Counted from the stretch's first letter, positions 34,897 through 44,897 are shown. The stretch is DNA of 64,000 nucleotides from Phragmitibacter sp965284365 (GCA_965284365.1 OZ260079.1:434001-498000), one strand, 5' to 3'. The notes: generated from the letters alone by a model not told the origin. Program-made: numbers and translations.

Positions 34897-35799
34897 ATGG
34901 ATCCGGTGTTTCAGTCGCTCGCTGTGAGTATCGGCTTGCCGGTGCTGACGGCGGGAATCGTTTTGGTTCTGGCGGCGGTCGTCTGTGGCAGGCAGGCGAC
35001 TTTCCGGACGACTGCGGGAATCAATGTGAATGGGGCCGTTGCGATGGGGTGCGGCCTGGGATTTGTGCTGGCGTTTTATTACGCGAATGGCTGGAAGGGG
35101 TGGCCGCCTAAAGATACCCTGCAGTGGCTCAGCGTGGCGGTTTTCCCGGCGATCCTGCTCGGGATCGTGGAAGGGCACACGCGGTTTGGTGTGTCGAAGT
35201 GGCGATGGCTTTTGCGCGTGCTGTTGTTAGGTGGACTGCTAGTAACACAGTTGCTGCCGCGGTATCGATATCAGTGGAAGGAGGAGGCCGATGCGGTGCT
35301 TTACACGGTGGTTCTGCTGGCGCTTTGGATGGTGTTTTACGCAAGTCTGGAAGGCTGGCTGGAACGGCTGAAGGCTGGCTGGGCTGCGTTTGCGCTGATG
35401 GTGCTGGCCTCGGCTGTGAGCGTGACACTGGCGCTGAGTTCGAGCGCGTCTTTGGGGCAGACGACGGGCATGGCTGCTGCCGCTGCTGGGGCAGTGTGGT
35501 TTGTGACTTTGATCTGGAGACGAAGTTTGGCATGGAAGCGCGGGGCGCTGGCGATCTTTGGTATGCTGTTGCCTGCGCTGATGCTGAACGGGCGGTTTTA
35601 TTCTGAGCTTAAGACGGACTGCGCGCTTTTGTTGTTGGCCAGTCCGGTCGTGGGTTGGCTGATCGGTGTGGGATTGCAGCGGTGGTTTCCGGGGCGGAGG
35701 TGGATTGGAGCGGCTCCGTTAGCGGGATTGCTGACGGCCATTGCGGCTGTGATTCTGGCTTGGTCACGCTACGAGAGCCCGACTGAGTACGAGTGGTAG
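34897..35799 (+). CDS. Polytopic membrane protein of unknown function
   Basis: The 300-residue protein has about nine hydrophobic segments distributed evenly (near 8-30, 44-60, 75-92, 105-122, 133-150, 158-178, 185-205, 215-235 and 270-292). No transporter motif, cofactor motif or charged catalytic cluster is seen. It follows yceI by 25 bases in the same direction and is convergent with the large PVC protein. Confidence 0.6.
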   Translation: MDPVFQSLAVSIGLPVLTAGIVLVLAAVVCGRQATFRTTAGINVNGAVAMGCGLGFVLAFYYANGWKGWPPKDTLQWLSVAVFPAILLGIVEGHTRFGVSKWRWLLRVLLLGGLLVTQLLPRYRYQWKEEADAVLYTVVLLALWMVFYASLEGWLERLKAGWAAFALMVLASAVSVTLALSSSASLGQTTGMAAAAAGAVWFVTLIWRRSLAWKRGALAIFGMLLPALMLNGRFYSELKTDCALLLLASPVVGWLIGVGLQRWFPGRRWIGAAPLAGLLTAIAAVILAWSRYESPTEYEW

Positions 35800-35849
35800 A
35801 TCACTCGCGCTCGACCGGAGAAGGTCAGCGTTGTCGTCGAGCCAATTTT

Positions 35850-38800
35850 CTATTTCGCCGCGTCGACTTGTTGAAGATGAGTCTCCAGATCTTTGACGAC
35901 ATTGAGCTTGCCCCACATGATGGCGAAGTGACCGGGGAAAGTGCAGACGTATTCGTGCTGGCCGGGTTCTGCGGGAGCGCGCAGTTGCAGGCGTTCGGTC
36001 TGGCCGGGCTCCAACATGTGGGTGAAGCCTTTCTTCCAGATGACTGGCATGTCCGGGATGTAGAGGTAGCCCCGGCGATCGGGCGTGGCGGTCATGGTCA
36101 TGGCCTTGGTGCCGACGTCCATGTGCGAGGGGCCATCAATAAAGACGAGGTTGTGCGGCATGATATCGTTGTTTTCGAAGATGATCTCGAATGGCTTCCC
36201 TGCTTCCACGGTGAGGTCGATGGTGTCGTAGCGCATCTGTTCGCGCACGGTTTTGATGACAAACACACTGACGCCGAGGTCGCGGAGGCCTTTGCGAATC
36301 GCGGCACCTGCTTCACCGGGAACCAGCTTGCCGAGCTCCAGACCGAGCTGGGAAACTTCCACGTAGGCTTGTTTGGCACGCTGATTGGCGGGAACGGTCT
36401 TGGCAAAAGCGAGAATGCTATCTGCCAGCGGCAAAGCTTGCGCCTTGTCCCATGAGGAGGGCGGCAATTGCATGATGGCACGAGCGACAAGATCACGATA
36501 TTGACCGGCGAGGAGTAGTTTGGAGAGGAGCTTGAAATTGGTGGTCGCGTGATCAAGGCCGGTCAGGGCCGCGGCGGCGATGACGGGTTTCATGACGATG
36601 GGTGGCAAATTACCCGTCAAGCCTTCCTCGACAAGCGGTTGGAACTTGGCGCGTAGTGCCGGGTCAGGGATCAAGGCGACGCTTTCCATGAGCACGCTGA
36701 GAGTTTCATGATTGTCCTTCCGTCCTTCCCAAGTCGGCTTGGGGTCACCACTCATGCGGACGAAAGCAGCCATACCGGCGATACGAGCGTCGCGCACGCC
36801 GTGATCTTTGGTGGCGATGCGTGTGACGCGATCCTGTGCGGCTTTCAAGGCCTTCGGATCGGAGCCGGCCAGCAATTTGCCGAGATCGGCATAGACTGGG
36901 GTTTGCACTTGCTGGTCATCCAGGCGGATGAGGGCTGCGACGAGTTCGGCTTCACGAGAGGTTTTGCGAAGCTTGGCGAGATCCGTGGCGGCGCTGTCTT
37001 TGGTGGCGGAATCCAGGCCTTTACGCTCGATCTGAGCGGCTAACACGGCTTCCTCGCGAGGAGCCAATTTCAGTTCGTCGTTGGTCATTTTATCCAACAC
37101 ATAAGCCAAGGCGGCGGGATTCGACTTGATGTCGATCTCCTGCGGCGCGGGCTTCAGAGCGCGCATGGTTTCCCCAAGCGTGTAGTTGAGGTAGTAATCC
37201 ATGGGGTGTTTCAGCACCTCCAGGGCGGCTTCCGCAGCGGCAACGCGATCTGACTTCACAAGCTCTGCGATCGCGGGCAGTGTGCCGTCCATGGAAGCGA
37301 AGAAGCTGCAAGCGCGCACGGCTTCAAGGCGCACGAGCGGGCTTTCGTCATTGGCGGCTTTCTTCAGAAGGCTCAGAGCTTCCGGGATTCGGTCGCGCCA
37401 GTAGCAGAGCACGCGCACACCGGCGGCACGAGCCTCTGGTGTTTGGGCAGTCAACTGCTCCTTCAGCCACGCGGGATTGACGAGGTTGAGATACTGCTGC
37501 AGCCAGAGAACCTCGGTGATGAAGTGTTCATTCTTGGCGACGTTGTCGCTGTCGTCGTAAGCTTTGGCGTCGAGGCTCTTGAGAATTTCTTCCGCAGAAC
37601 GTTTGCTGAGTTCGAGCTTGGCACGTTCGCGGGTGCGGAATTCGGGAGCCTTGAGGAGACTGATGAGTTCGTGGACGGAGGCACCATCAATTTTAGCTGG
37701 CTTCACCAAGGGCTTCTCCGTATTCCAGACACGCCAGATGCGACCATACTTGTGGTCACGAAGGGGATCACGAATGCTGTACTGCATGTGGCCGATGAGG
37801 GCTTCCGCCCAGTCCACGAGGTAAAGCGAGCCATCGGGAGCAAATTCCATGTCCACAGGACGGAAGTTCGGATCGCTGCTCAGCACTAGAGGTTCGATCT
37901 CCTTGGCCTCGTAGCCGGAACCGACGGCTTTCACCCTGTGATTCAGGGTGCCCTGGACACCGATGCAATTGTTTAGCAGGAAGTTTCCCTGCATGTCATC
38001 CGGGAAGTTGCGGCTGCTGACGAATTCGCAGCCGCTTGTTGGGCGGACACGCTTCGTGAGAAAGGTCTGCATCGCGCTGTGTTTTTCCGGAAAGGGCAGA
38101 TAACCGCTAAAGGCTGTCGCGAAGTAATTGCTGCCGCCGGAGGCATCCGCGATGAAGGTCTGCCCCCATTGGTCGAAGGCGATGCCATGTGGATTTGCGT
38201 AGTTGTAGCTGACGAAGACGCTTAGTTTGTTGCTGAGAGGTTCGTAACGATAGGTGCCGGCATTAACACAGCGAACGGGACCATAAGGCGTCTCGACCTG
38301 GGTATTGTGGAAGGTGCCTTCCTGGAAATAGAGGTCACCGCCAGGGCCTTTAGTAAAGGCATTGATGACGTGATGGCTGTCCGCGCTATCGAAGCCGCTC
38401 AGCACGACTTCCCTGTCATCCGCTTTGTCATCACTGTTCGTATCCCGCAGCCAGACCAGATCCCGCTGGCTGCTGACCAGAATGCCGTCCTTGTAGAACT
38501 CAAAGGAGATGGGCAGGTGCAGGTTGTCAGCGAAGGTCTTGCAGGTGTTCGCCTTGCCGTCGTTGTCGGTGTCTTCGAGGATGATGATCTTGTCCTCGAA
38601 TTCATCTCCGGGGCGCCACTGAGGATAACTGGGCATGGTGCAGACCCACAGGCGTCCTTTAGTATCGAACGCCATGGATGTGGCATTGGCGAGTTCCGGA
38701 AACTGTTCTTCGCTGGCGAAACACTCGACCTTGAAACCCTTGGCCGTGGTGAGCGATTTCAGCGTGTCGGCGACACTGGGAATCAACGCGGAGCCGCCCT

Positions 38801-39878
38801 CCGAGTTCTTGCTGGACTGACCGCGTTGCCCGTCATCGGTTTTGCGCTGATTCACGCCGAACGAAGTCTTCACTTCGAGGAAAGGGGGCACATCGGAGTC
38901 ATCAATTTTGTCGGGGACTGTCTCGCCTTGAGCCAATTTCCAGATGCGCGCATCGCGATTGGCCGTCATGACATCGAGCACTTCGCGCTCGCGCTGCATG
39001 ACGTCGCGATTGGTTTGATCGCCATCGGCGAACTTCAGACCGCTGCGGCCACCATAGACATAGTAGCTGTCCACGATGCGGTAGCGATTATACCACTTCT
39101 GGTTCTTCGACTCGATCTCGGTGCGGAGTTGTTGCTCGTTCAGTGCACCCAATTGTTTGACACTCTCCTCCGCCTTCCAGCCGAAAAGCGCTGCTTCTAA
39201 AAGCTGTGCGACTGCTTGGTCCCCCTTTGCGGTGACATGGATGCCATTAAAGGTGTAGCTCTTGAAATCGCGGTCTGCCCCTTCGTTGGTGAAGAGCTTT
39301 CGGGTCGGGTGGTAGATATCTGCGAACGCGACGCCATGCTCTTCCGCCACTTCTTTCATGGCTGCCGTGTAAAGCACGAGGCGCTCATTGATAGCTTTAC
39401 CGTCCGGCAGATTAGGATCACCGAGGTTCTCGGCAGCGATGGGAGAGACCAGCGCGATGCGGGGAGCGCCTTTGCCGCTGTAGTCCTGCTCCTTGGTGTG
39501 CTTGATCCACTCGGTAAGGTCGGCTTTGAACTTCTCCACACCCTGCGGCCCCTGGAAGGACTCGTTGAAGCCAAAAAAGGCGATCACCACGTCCGCTTTG
39601 CTGAAGGTCAGGTGCTCGTCCGGCGTGCCGAAGCCTTCCGCACGGGGGCGCAAGGCGACTTCGTCTGCGGACCATGAAAGATTGCGCACGACCAAATTGT
39701 GTTTGGGAAACCGCTGATACAGGAGTGTTTCCCAGTGGTTATGCCTCTCGAACTGCATGCGCTCGGCCAGTGTGTTTCCGATGAGACAGATGTGGTCGCC
39801 GGGACGAATTTCCAAGGGTGCGGCCGGGAGCCGGACTAGGGCGAGGCCGAGAAACAGAAAAGGAAGCAGGCGTTTCAT
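35850..39878 (-). CDS. Giant secreted PVC-type protein: SGNH hydrolase, beta-propeller, HEAT repeats and azurin-like copper domain
   Basis: The 1342-residue protein has a signal peptide (LPFLFLGLALVRLPAAP). Residues 22-260 form an SGNH-hydrolase-like domain starting ICLIGNTLAERMQ (Asn replaces the usual GDS Ser), with GFNES and the late His in FNGIHVTAKG. Residues 380-740 form the membrane-bound-dehydrogenase-type propeller (SMAFDTKGRLWVCTMPSYPQ, FAPDGSLYLVDWAEALIGH). HEAT repeats follow at 770-1190. The C-terminus is a cupredoxin with type 1 copper ligands His1242, Cys1312, His1317 and Met1321, spaced as in azurin. No CxxCH heme motif was found. The likely role is periplasmic electron transfer linked to oxidation of a sugar or alcohol. 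Confidence 0.88.
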   Translation of the reverse strand: MKRLLPFLFLGLALVRLPAAPLEIRPGDHICLIGNTLAERMQFERHNHWETLLYQRFPKHNLVVRNLSWSADEVALRPRAEGFGTPDEHLTFSKADVVIAFFGFNESFQGPQGVEKFKADLTEWIKHTKEQDYSGKGAPRIALVSPIAAENLGDPNLPDGKAINERLVLYTAAMKEVAEEHGVAFADIYHPTRKLFTNEGADRDFKSYTFNGIHVTAKGDQAVAQLLEAALFGWKAEESVKQLGALNEQQLRTEIESKNQKWYNRYRIVDSYYVYGGRSGLKFADGDQTNRDVMQREREVLDVMTANRDARIWKLAQGETVPDKIDDSDVPPFLEVKTSFGVNQRKTDDGQRGQSSKNSEGGSALIPSVADTLKSLTTAKGFKVECFASEEQFPELANATSMAFDTKGRLWVCTMPSYPQWRPGDEFEDKIIILEDTDNDGKANTCKTFADNLHLPISFEFYKDGILVSSQRDLVWLRDTNSDDKADDREVVLSGFDSADSHHVINAFTKGPGGDLYFQEGTFHNTQVETPYGPVRCVNAGTYRYEPLSNKLSVFVSYNYANPHGIAFDQWGQTFIADASGGSNYFATAFSGYLPFPEKHSAMQTFLTKRVRPTSGCEFVSSRNFPDDMQGNFLLNNCIGVQGTLNHRVKAVGSGYEAKEIEPLVLSSDPNFRPVDMEFAPDGSLYLVDWAEALIGHMQYSIRDPLRDHKYGRIWRVWNTEKPLVKPAKIDGASVHELISLLKAPEFRTRERAKLELSKRSAEEILKSLDAKAYDDSDNVAKNEHFITEVLWLQQYLNLVNPAWLKEQLTAQTPEARAAGVRVLCYWRDRIPEALSLLKKAANDESPLVRLEAVRACSFFASMDGTLPAIAELVKSDRVAAAEAALEVLKHPMDYYLNYTLGETMRALKPAPQEIDIKSNPAALAYVLDKMTNDELKLAPREEAVLAAQIERKGLDSATKDSAATDLAKLRKTSREAELVAALIRLDDQQVQTPVYADLGKLLAGSDPKALKAAQDRVTRIATKDHGVRDARIAGMAAFVRMSGDPKPTWEGRKDNHETLSVLMESVALIPDPALRAKFQPLVEEGLTGNLPPIVMKPVIAAAALTGLDHATTNFKLLSKLLLAGQYRDLVARAIMQLPPSSWDKAQALPLADSILAFAKTVPANQRAKQAYVEVSQLGLELGKLVPGEAGAAIRKGLRDLGVSVFVIKTVREQMRYDTIDLTVEAGKPFEIIFENNDIMPHNLVFIDGPSHMDVGTKAMTMTATPDRRGYLYIPDMPVIWKKGFTHMLEPGQTERLQLRAPAEPGQHEYVCTFPGHFAIMWGKLNVVKDLETHLQQVDAAK

Positions 39879-40016
39879 GTGGAGAGACTACCGTACGGGG
39901 CAGTCCCGGACGTACGTTCAGCAAATAATTCCCAGTCCCCTCCCCTCTGGCGAAGGTTCGCATATCAAAATGCTCCTTTCCACCCTGCCCATCTGTGCTA
40001 TGCTGCCCACCCTCTT

Positions 40017-41432
40017 ATGACGAAAGTAGGACTTGTTAGCCTTGGTTGCGCCAAAAACCTGATCGATTCCGAGATCATGGTCGGTCATTTGCAGCAGGCT
40101 GGCATGATCATGACACCCGAGCCGGAACTGGCTGACGTGCTCATCATCAACACCTGCTCGTTCATCGACATGGCGAAGAAAGAGAGCATCTCGAGCGTGC
40201 ACGATGCCGTTGATGGCCGCGCAGGCTCCAAAAAGCGGGCTAGGCAAAAGATCATTGTCGCGGGTTGCATGGCCCAGCGGTTTGCTCAGGAACTGCCTGG
40301 GTTGATGCCGGAAGTGGACGCTTTTATTGGGCTGGATCAACTCACGAAGGTCGCCCCCATTATTGAAGGCCTAATGGGCCACAAGCGCGGGGTTGATGAA
40401 GAGCCAGAGAATCACGTCACGGAAAAGCCCAAGTACATTCCGGACTACGACACTCCGCGCTTCCGGCTGACGCCGAACCATTACGCCTATATCAAGATCG
40501 CGGAAGGCTGCAATCACCCCTGTAGCTTCTGCATCATCCCGAAAATTCGTGGGATGCACCGCTCACGCACGCAGGAAAGCGTGGTGCGCGAAGCCCGCGC
40601 GCTGGTCGCCAGCGGCGTAAAGGAGATCAATCTCATCTCCCAAGACACGACCTATTTCGGCATGGACAAGTGGGAGGGATCCCGCCCGACGCCCCGCAGT
40701 GGTGTGGACAGCAGCCGTGGAGAAAGCCTTTCCACACTGATCCGCGCTCTACAGGAGATCGAGGGAGATTTCTGGATTCGTCTGCTTTACACCCACCCTG
40801 CCCACTGGAGCGATGAACTCATCCAGACGGTGGCAGAGTGCTCCAAGGTGGCCCGGTATGTGGACATCCCGCTCCAGCACGTGAGTGACAACATGCTCGG
40901 CCTGATGAAGCGGGAAACGAACGGCGCCTACATCCGGGATCTGATCAAGCGCATGCGCGCGGGCATTCCTGATCTGGCCATCCGCACGACGTTTATCGTA
41001 GGTTTCCCCGGTGAAACCGAGGCTGATTTCCAAGAACTGCTCCAGTTCATGGATGAGACGAGATTCGAACGCGCCGGCGTGTTTAACTACTCCCGTGAGG
41101 AAGGCACGCGTGCCCACAAGATGGAGGGCCACATCCACCACGCCACCCGCCAGCGTCGTTGGAACCAAGCCATGCGTACATTGCAGATGCGGGCGGAAGA
41201 GTTCAATGCCTCCCAAGTGGGCCGCACCATGCGTGTGCTCGTGGAGCAGCCGGGGCAAGCCCGCAGTCACATGGATGCCCCGGAAATCGACGGCACTGTC
41301 TTCGTGGACGAGAGCCTGCCCGTCGGATCATTCGTGGAGGTCACGGTGAAGGATTGGCGCGGATATGATCTCGTCGCCACGGCTGAGAGCACCGATACGT
41401 TTCCCGTTCGTGAAGCAGCATTTCTACACTGA
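40017..41432 (+). CDS. rimO: Ribosomal protein S12 methylthiotransferase RimO
   Basis: ATG 40017 yields 471 residues beginning MTKVGLVSLGCAKNLIDSEI, the standard RimO start; the frame upstream to 39879 is non-coding by content. The first cluster Cys residues lie in SLGCAKN, NTCSF and AGCMAQ. The radical-SAM cluster is EGCNHPCSFCIIPKIRG, followed by RSRTQESVVREA and LISQDTTYFGMDKW. A TRAM domain ends the protein. The enzyme adds a methylthio group to Asp88/89 of S12. Length and motifs match RimO, not MiaB. The promoter would lie in the 138-base divergent gap with the PVC protein. Confidence 0.95.
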   Translation: MTKVGLVSLGCAKNLIDSEIMVGHLQQAGMIMTPEPELADVLIINTCSFIDMAKKESISSVHDAVDGRAGSKKRARQKIIVAGCMAQRFAQELPGLMPEVDAFIGLDQLTKVAPIIEGLMGHKRGVDEEPENHVTEKPKYIPDYDTPRFRLTPNHYAYIKIAEGCNHPCSFCIIPKIRGMHRSRTQESVVREARALVASGVKEINLISQDTTYFGMDKWEGSRPTPRSGVDSSRGESLSTLIRALQEIEGDFWIRLLYTHPAHWSDELIQTVAECSKVARYVDIPLQHVSDNMLGLMKRETNGAYIRDLIKRMRAGIPDLAIRTTFIVGFPGETEADFQELLQFMDETRFERAGVFNYSREEGTRAHKMEGHIHHATRQRRWNQAMRTLQMRAEEFNASQVGRTMRVLVEQPGQARSHMDAPEIDGTVFVDESLPVGSFVEVTVKDWRGYDLVATAESTDTFPVREAAFLH

Positions 41433-41447
41433 TCCCAAGTGATCGTG

Positions 41448-41714
41448 CTAGGCTTGACCGTTAGCCACGACGGCAGTTGCGATCGTTGAGACAGATTGCA
41501 GCACCTCCCGCGCGGTTTGCGCGTCCGGAATTTTGAGGCCGAACCGCTTTTCGAGGGCCACGGTCAGTTGCAGGGCATCCACACTATCCAATGCCAGACC
41601 GGTCGGACTGAAAAGGGCGGTATCGTCGCCGATTTCATCCGCTCCCTGGGGTAACATGAGCTCTTCCACCAGAGCCTGTTTCACCTGTTGTTTGATCGTT
41701 TCCAATTCAGCCAT
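41448..41714 (-). CDS. Acyl carrier protein
   Basis: The 88-residue protein has the phosphopantetheine site ALDSVDALQLT with Ser44, and the usual four-helix length and acidic content (GADEIGDDTALFSPTG). It sits at the end of a small cluster with FabG, two ketosynthase-like proteins and a divergent acyl ligase. It is therefore probably dedicated to that pathway and is not the primary fatty-acid ACP. It is convergent with rimO, with 15 bases between the stops. Confidence 0.9.
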   Translation of the reverse strand: MAELETIKQQVKQALVEELMLPQGADEIGDDTALFSPTGLALDSVDALQLTVALEKRFGLKIPDAQTAREVLQSVSTIATAVVANGQA

Positions 41715-41749
41715 TATCTATAAATCGTTCCAACTTATACGATTGGCGC

Positions 41750-42475
41750 TCAAAGGATGCCACCATCTATCTTAAGTATGGCTCCAGTGATATAGGACGC
41801 CTCCGGTGAAGCAAGGAAAAGCGCTGCTGCCGCCACTTCTTCCGGCTTCCCCAGCCTCCGCATGGGGATCCGCATGGCGGCCTCGCGGAGTTGGCCCGCA
41901 TCCATTTCGTTCAGTGCATCCGTGGCGATATATCCGGGGCAGAGGGCATTGACAGTGATGCCGGCTCTGGCCGTTTCCTTGGCGAAACTCTGGGTGAGCG
42001 CGACGAGCCCTGCCTTTGCCGCAGCGTAATTTGTCTGTCCGGCTGGGGCCAGCAGGGCGCTGAGAGACGCCACATTCAAGATGCGGCCGAAGCGCTGACC
42101 CATCATGACTTTCACCACGGCACGGCAGCCGAGGAACGCTCCGGTCAGATTGCTTTGCAGCACCTCATGCCAAGCGACGTCACTCATGGTCGCGAGGAGC
42201 GAGTCATCATGGTGGCCGGCGTTGTTGATAAGCACGTCCAGTCTTCCGCTTGCCGCGACGATGCACTGCACCGCGTCCTGCCACTGGGCATCCGAAGTGA
42301 CATCGAGCTCGACGACATGACATCTTCCTGAAAACTCGAGAGCAAGCTCATCAGCCCGAGTGCGGCCCTTCCTCACACCCAGCCAGACGTGCGCTTCCAA
42401 GTCTGCCTTTAGAAAACGGCGGCCAAAAGCAATACCGAGACCGCCGTTCCCGCCGGTGATGAGGATGCTACGCAT
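41750..42475 (-). CDS. 3-oxoacyl-ACP reductase, FabG-like SDR
   Basis: The 241-residue short-chain dehydrogenase has the nucleotide motif ITGGNGGLGIAFGRRF, NNAGHHD, catalytic Ser in NVASLSALLAP, Tyr and Lys in TNYAAAKAGLVALTQSFAKE, and the FabG-type NALCPGYIATDALNEM. It reduces 3-oxoacyl-ACP with NAD(P)H. It lies between the ketosynthase pair and the ACP gene, as in fatty-acid or aryl-polyene-like clusters. The TGGxGGxG turn differs slightly from the usual TGxxxGxG. Confidence 0.9.
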   Translation of the reverse strand: MRSILITGGNGGLGIAFGRRFLKADLEAHVWLGVRKGRTRADELALEFSGRCHVVELDVTSDAQWQDAVQCIVAASGRLDVLINNAGHHDDSLLATMSDVAWHEVLQSNLTGAFLGCRAVVKVMMGQRFGRILNVASLSALLAPAGQTNYAAAKAGLVALTQSFAKETARAGITVNALCPGYIATDALNEMDAGQLREAAMRIPMRRLGKPEEVAAAALFLASPEASYITGAILKIDGGIL

Positions 42476-42525
42476 GAGTTTTTTTCAGCCAGGAAGGGTG
42501 GCCGCGCCAGAAAGAATTGCCCGCC

Positions 42526-43566
42526 TCACAGTACGCGCGAAAAGACAGCGCCGAGCGCCTGCTGAGCCAGACCTATGGCGCTAACGTGAGCATTCTGAAG
42601 TCCGCTATTCCGCATCAGGGCTTCACAGGCCAGCACCGTCTTCCAGCCTGCGGAGACACCAAAGCCCTCTCCGAGGACAGAATGCAGCCCGAGCCGACTG
42701 CCGGGCCAACCGGTCCAGGCAGCGCTCTCCGCGGCATCCAGACGTGGGGAACCCCGCAGCCCATGGCACAATAGCGATCGCTCTGACTCCCATCCGGTGA
42801 GGTCGTGGTGCACGCGTTGGGCCGCTTCAGCCCGGCTGATACGATTTGTGTAAGCGTAAGGACCGGCAATGCGGTTCAAGCGGATGCCCGGGGCAGGTTC
42901 CCCTTTCTCCAAAAGCAACGCGGCTGCGCCTTCCCCGGCAACGCTGTTTTTCTGGAAGAGCATCATCGCCTCTTCTGTCATCCAGTCTGATTCTTCAGCT
43001 GCGATAACGAGGCACGCGGGCACGATGCCGTCTATGAGCCATTGCATGGCCAAGTCCAAACCGCTGAGGAACTGTGAGTCGTCTCCCACCAAAGTCGCAT
43101 TTACACCAGTGGAGCCGAGTTGCGCAGAGACATGGCTGGAGGGGGCATTGTATACGGTCTCGGGAAATAGAATAGGACTGGCGAGAGCTGGATCCGTAAG
43201 CACCTCTGCGAAGAAGCGGGTGCTGAATTGTACGCAACCACTCATGGCGCAAAAGATGACGCCCAAGTTCCACGAGCCGCCCCGGCTCGCCGCGAGCCGC
43301 TCTTCTCCCAGTGCGGTTGCAGCCGCATGGATGGAAAACCGCGATGCGGCTGAGGCACGTCTCAGCCTTGGATGTTTCATCCAGGCAGGAGCAGGGCCTT
43401 CCCACGCCGGCACATGCCGCAACTTTCGCCTGGGCGCATAATCTCCCCGGCTTGCTTCGGTGATGGGCAAGGGAGAGCCATCCTGGACGGCATCCCATAA
43501 GCCCGCCACGCTCCAGCCCGCAGGCGAAACCGCTCCCCACCCGGAAATTTTCAGAATCTGCTTCAT
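42526..43566 (-). CDS. Ketosynthase-like partner lacking the active-site Cys
   Basis: The 346-residue protein has the thiolase fold of ketosynthases but is short for a KS. By alignment with the neighbouring KS, the active-site Cys position is Asp163 (TLVGDDSQFLSG in place of NACASG). His in CHGLRGSPRLDAAE and His in LHSVLGEGFGVSAG correspond to the two catalytic histidines. Partners of this sort, such as the chain-length factor of type II polyketide and aryl-polyene systems, pair with an active KS. The start is 10 bases after the KS stop, which supports a heterodimer. Function as a chain-length factor is inference. Confidence 0.75.
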   Translation of the reverse strand: MKQILKISGWGAVSPAGWSVAGLWDAVQDGSPLPITEASRGDYAPRRKLRHVPAWEGPAPAWMKHPRLRRASAASRFSIHAAATALGEERLAASRGGSWNLGVIFCAMSGCVQFSTRFFAEVLTDPALASPILFPETVYNAPSSHVSAQLGSTGVNATLVGDDSQFLSGLDLAMQWLIDGIVPACLVIAAEESDWMTEEAMMLFQKNSVAGEGAAALLLEKGEPAPGIRLNRIAGPYAYTNRISRAEAAQRVHHDLTGWESERSLLCHGLRGSPRLDAAESAAWTGWPGSRLGLHSVLGEGFGVSAGWKTVLACEALMRNSGLQNAHVSAIGLAQQALGAVFSRVL

Positions 43567-43576
43567 GATCCTCTTT

Positions 43577-44830
43577 TCAAACGGCTCGCATCACCAACGT
43601 GGCATTCGAACCGCCGAAGCCAAATGAGTTGGTCAGCACGCAATCGAGTTTCCTTGCGCGAGGCTCACGCACAAAGTCGAAGGTGCAGACTGAGTCCGGC
43701 ATTTCCACCATGGGCGTGGGCGGCACAAATCCCCCGTTCATGGCGAGCAAACAGATGACAGCCTCCACGGCTCCCGCACCACCCAGGAGGTGACCAATCG
43801 CTCCTTTCGTGCTGCTCACCATGATGTCCGGCGTGTGAAGGCCTGCCCATTCCTGAATGGCTCTTCCCTCAGCGATGTCATTCAGCGGCGTGCCGGTGCC
43901 GTGGGAGTTAATATACTGAACTGCATCCGGCGTGATCTTCGCCTCTGCGCAAGCTTCTTGCATGCTTCTCAGTGCAGCTTTACCTTCAGGGTGGGGCTGA
44001 GTGAGATGATGCAGATCTGTGCTGGCGCCGTATCCCGTGACTTCAGCAAGAATTTCAGCACCGCGAGCTATGGCATCGTCTAGGCGTTCAAGCATGACAA
44101 TCCCAGCGCCCTCACCCAAAGCCAAACCATCGCGGTTTGCATCGAACGGACGTGGACGATTGCTCAAGGCCTGGAGCGAGTCGAACCCCGCATAAACCAT
44201 ATGGGCGAGGGCATCATATCCACCAGCGATAGCCCGCCGAGCGCGGCCAGATTTGATCTGACGGAAAGCTTCGCCGATAGCATTCGCCCCGCTGGCGCAG
44301 GCATTTGTGATGATGGTTACCGGGCCATCCACTCCAAGTGCATCCGCAAGAAATCGGGCTTGGCTCGGCGGTTGGTAGGCGATGACTCTAGCGGCCAAGC
44401 CTGACTGCTTTCCCGGCGTGGCGACCTTTCGGCCGTAATACTCCTCGCCCAGGCTCATGCCCCCGGCACTGGTGCCAAGGAAGATGGGTATGCTTGCCTG
44501 TTCCAGCGTAGCGGGATTCCACCCGCACTGCTCCATGGCCTCCAGGCCAGCGTAGAGAAGTAAGCGGGAGGGCCGGTCGAGACGGGACAGTTGCCGTTTG
44601 GTAAGGAGGTGCGTGGGGAGCGGCTGGTCGAAGACAACTTCCCCACCTCGTTGCACGCGCTGCCGGGACGCATCGAAGACAGTGATGTCTCGCAAAGCGA
44701 TGCGGCCCTCCCGAAACCCCGCGGCATTAGCGGCGCGGCCAATCCCCATGGACGTAATGATCCCGGCGCCCGTCACCGCCACGCGATGAGGGCCAGCACT
44801 GTCTGTGGGGTTGGGGTAGCCCATGGCCAC
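43577..44830 (-). CDS. Beta-ketoacyl-ACP synthase, FabF/KSII type
   Basis: The 417-residue ketosynthase has Cys178 in ITNACASGANAIG, His in INSHGTGTPLNDIAEG and His in KGAIGHLLGGAGAVEA, the complete Cys-His-His set, and the terminal NSFGFGGSNATLVM. It condenses malonyl-ACP with an acyl primer. It is the first gene of the minus-strand cluster (KS, KS-like, KR, ACP) and is divergent from an acyl ligase 67 bases away. The context indicates a specialised pathway, not housekeeping fatty-acid synthesis. Confidence 0.92.
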   Translation of the reverse strand: MAMGYPNPTDSAGPHRVAVTGAGIITSMGIGRAANAAGFREGRIALRDITVFDASRQRVQRGGEVVFDQPLPTHLLTKRQLSRLDRPSRLLLYAGLEAMEQCGWNPATLEQASIPIFLGTSAGGMSLGEEYYGRKVATPGKQSGLAARVIAYQPPSQARFLADALGVDGPVTIITNACASGANAIGEAFRQIKSGRARRAIAGGYDALAHMVYAGFDSLQALSNRPRPFDANRDGLALGEGAGIVMLERLDDAIARGAEILAEVTGYGASTDLHHLTQPHPEGKAALRSMQEACAEAKITPDAVQYINSHGTGTPLNDIAEGRAIQEWAGLHTPDIMVSSTKGAIGHLLGGAGAVEAVICLLAMNGGFVPPTPMVEMPDSVCTFDFVREPRARKLDCVLTNSFGFGGSNATLVMRAV

Positions 44831-44897
44831 GAATAGAGGATCAATGCCCTACCCTCAAGCGAAAGCCGGTGGGGCGCTATGCGGCAGACATATTTGA

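Noticed and set aside
38307..39200. Plus-strand 297-codon frame opposite the giant PVC protein
   Set aside because: The minus strand carries clear SGNH, propeller and cupredoxin motifs; the plus frame is a codon-bias shadow.
35850..39878. Heme c attachment site as in other PVC giant proteins
   Set aside because: No CxxCH motif is present; the C-terminus is a cupredoxin instead.
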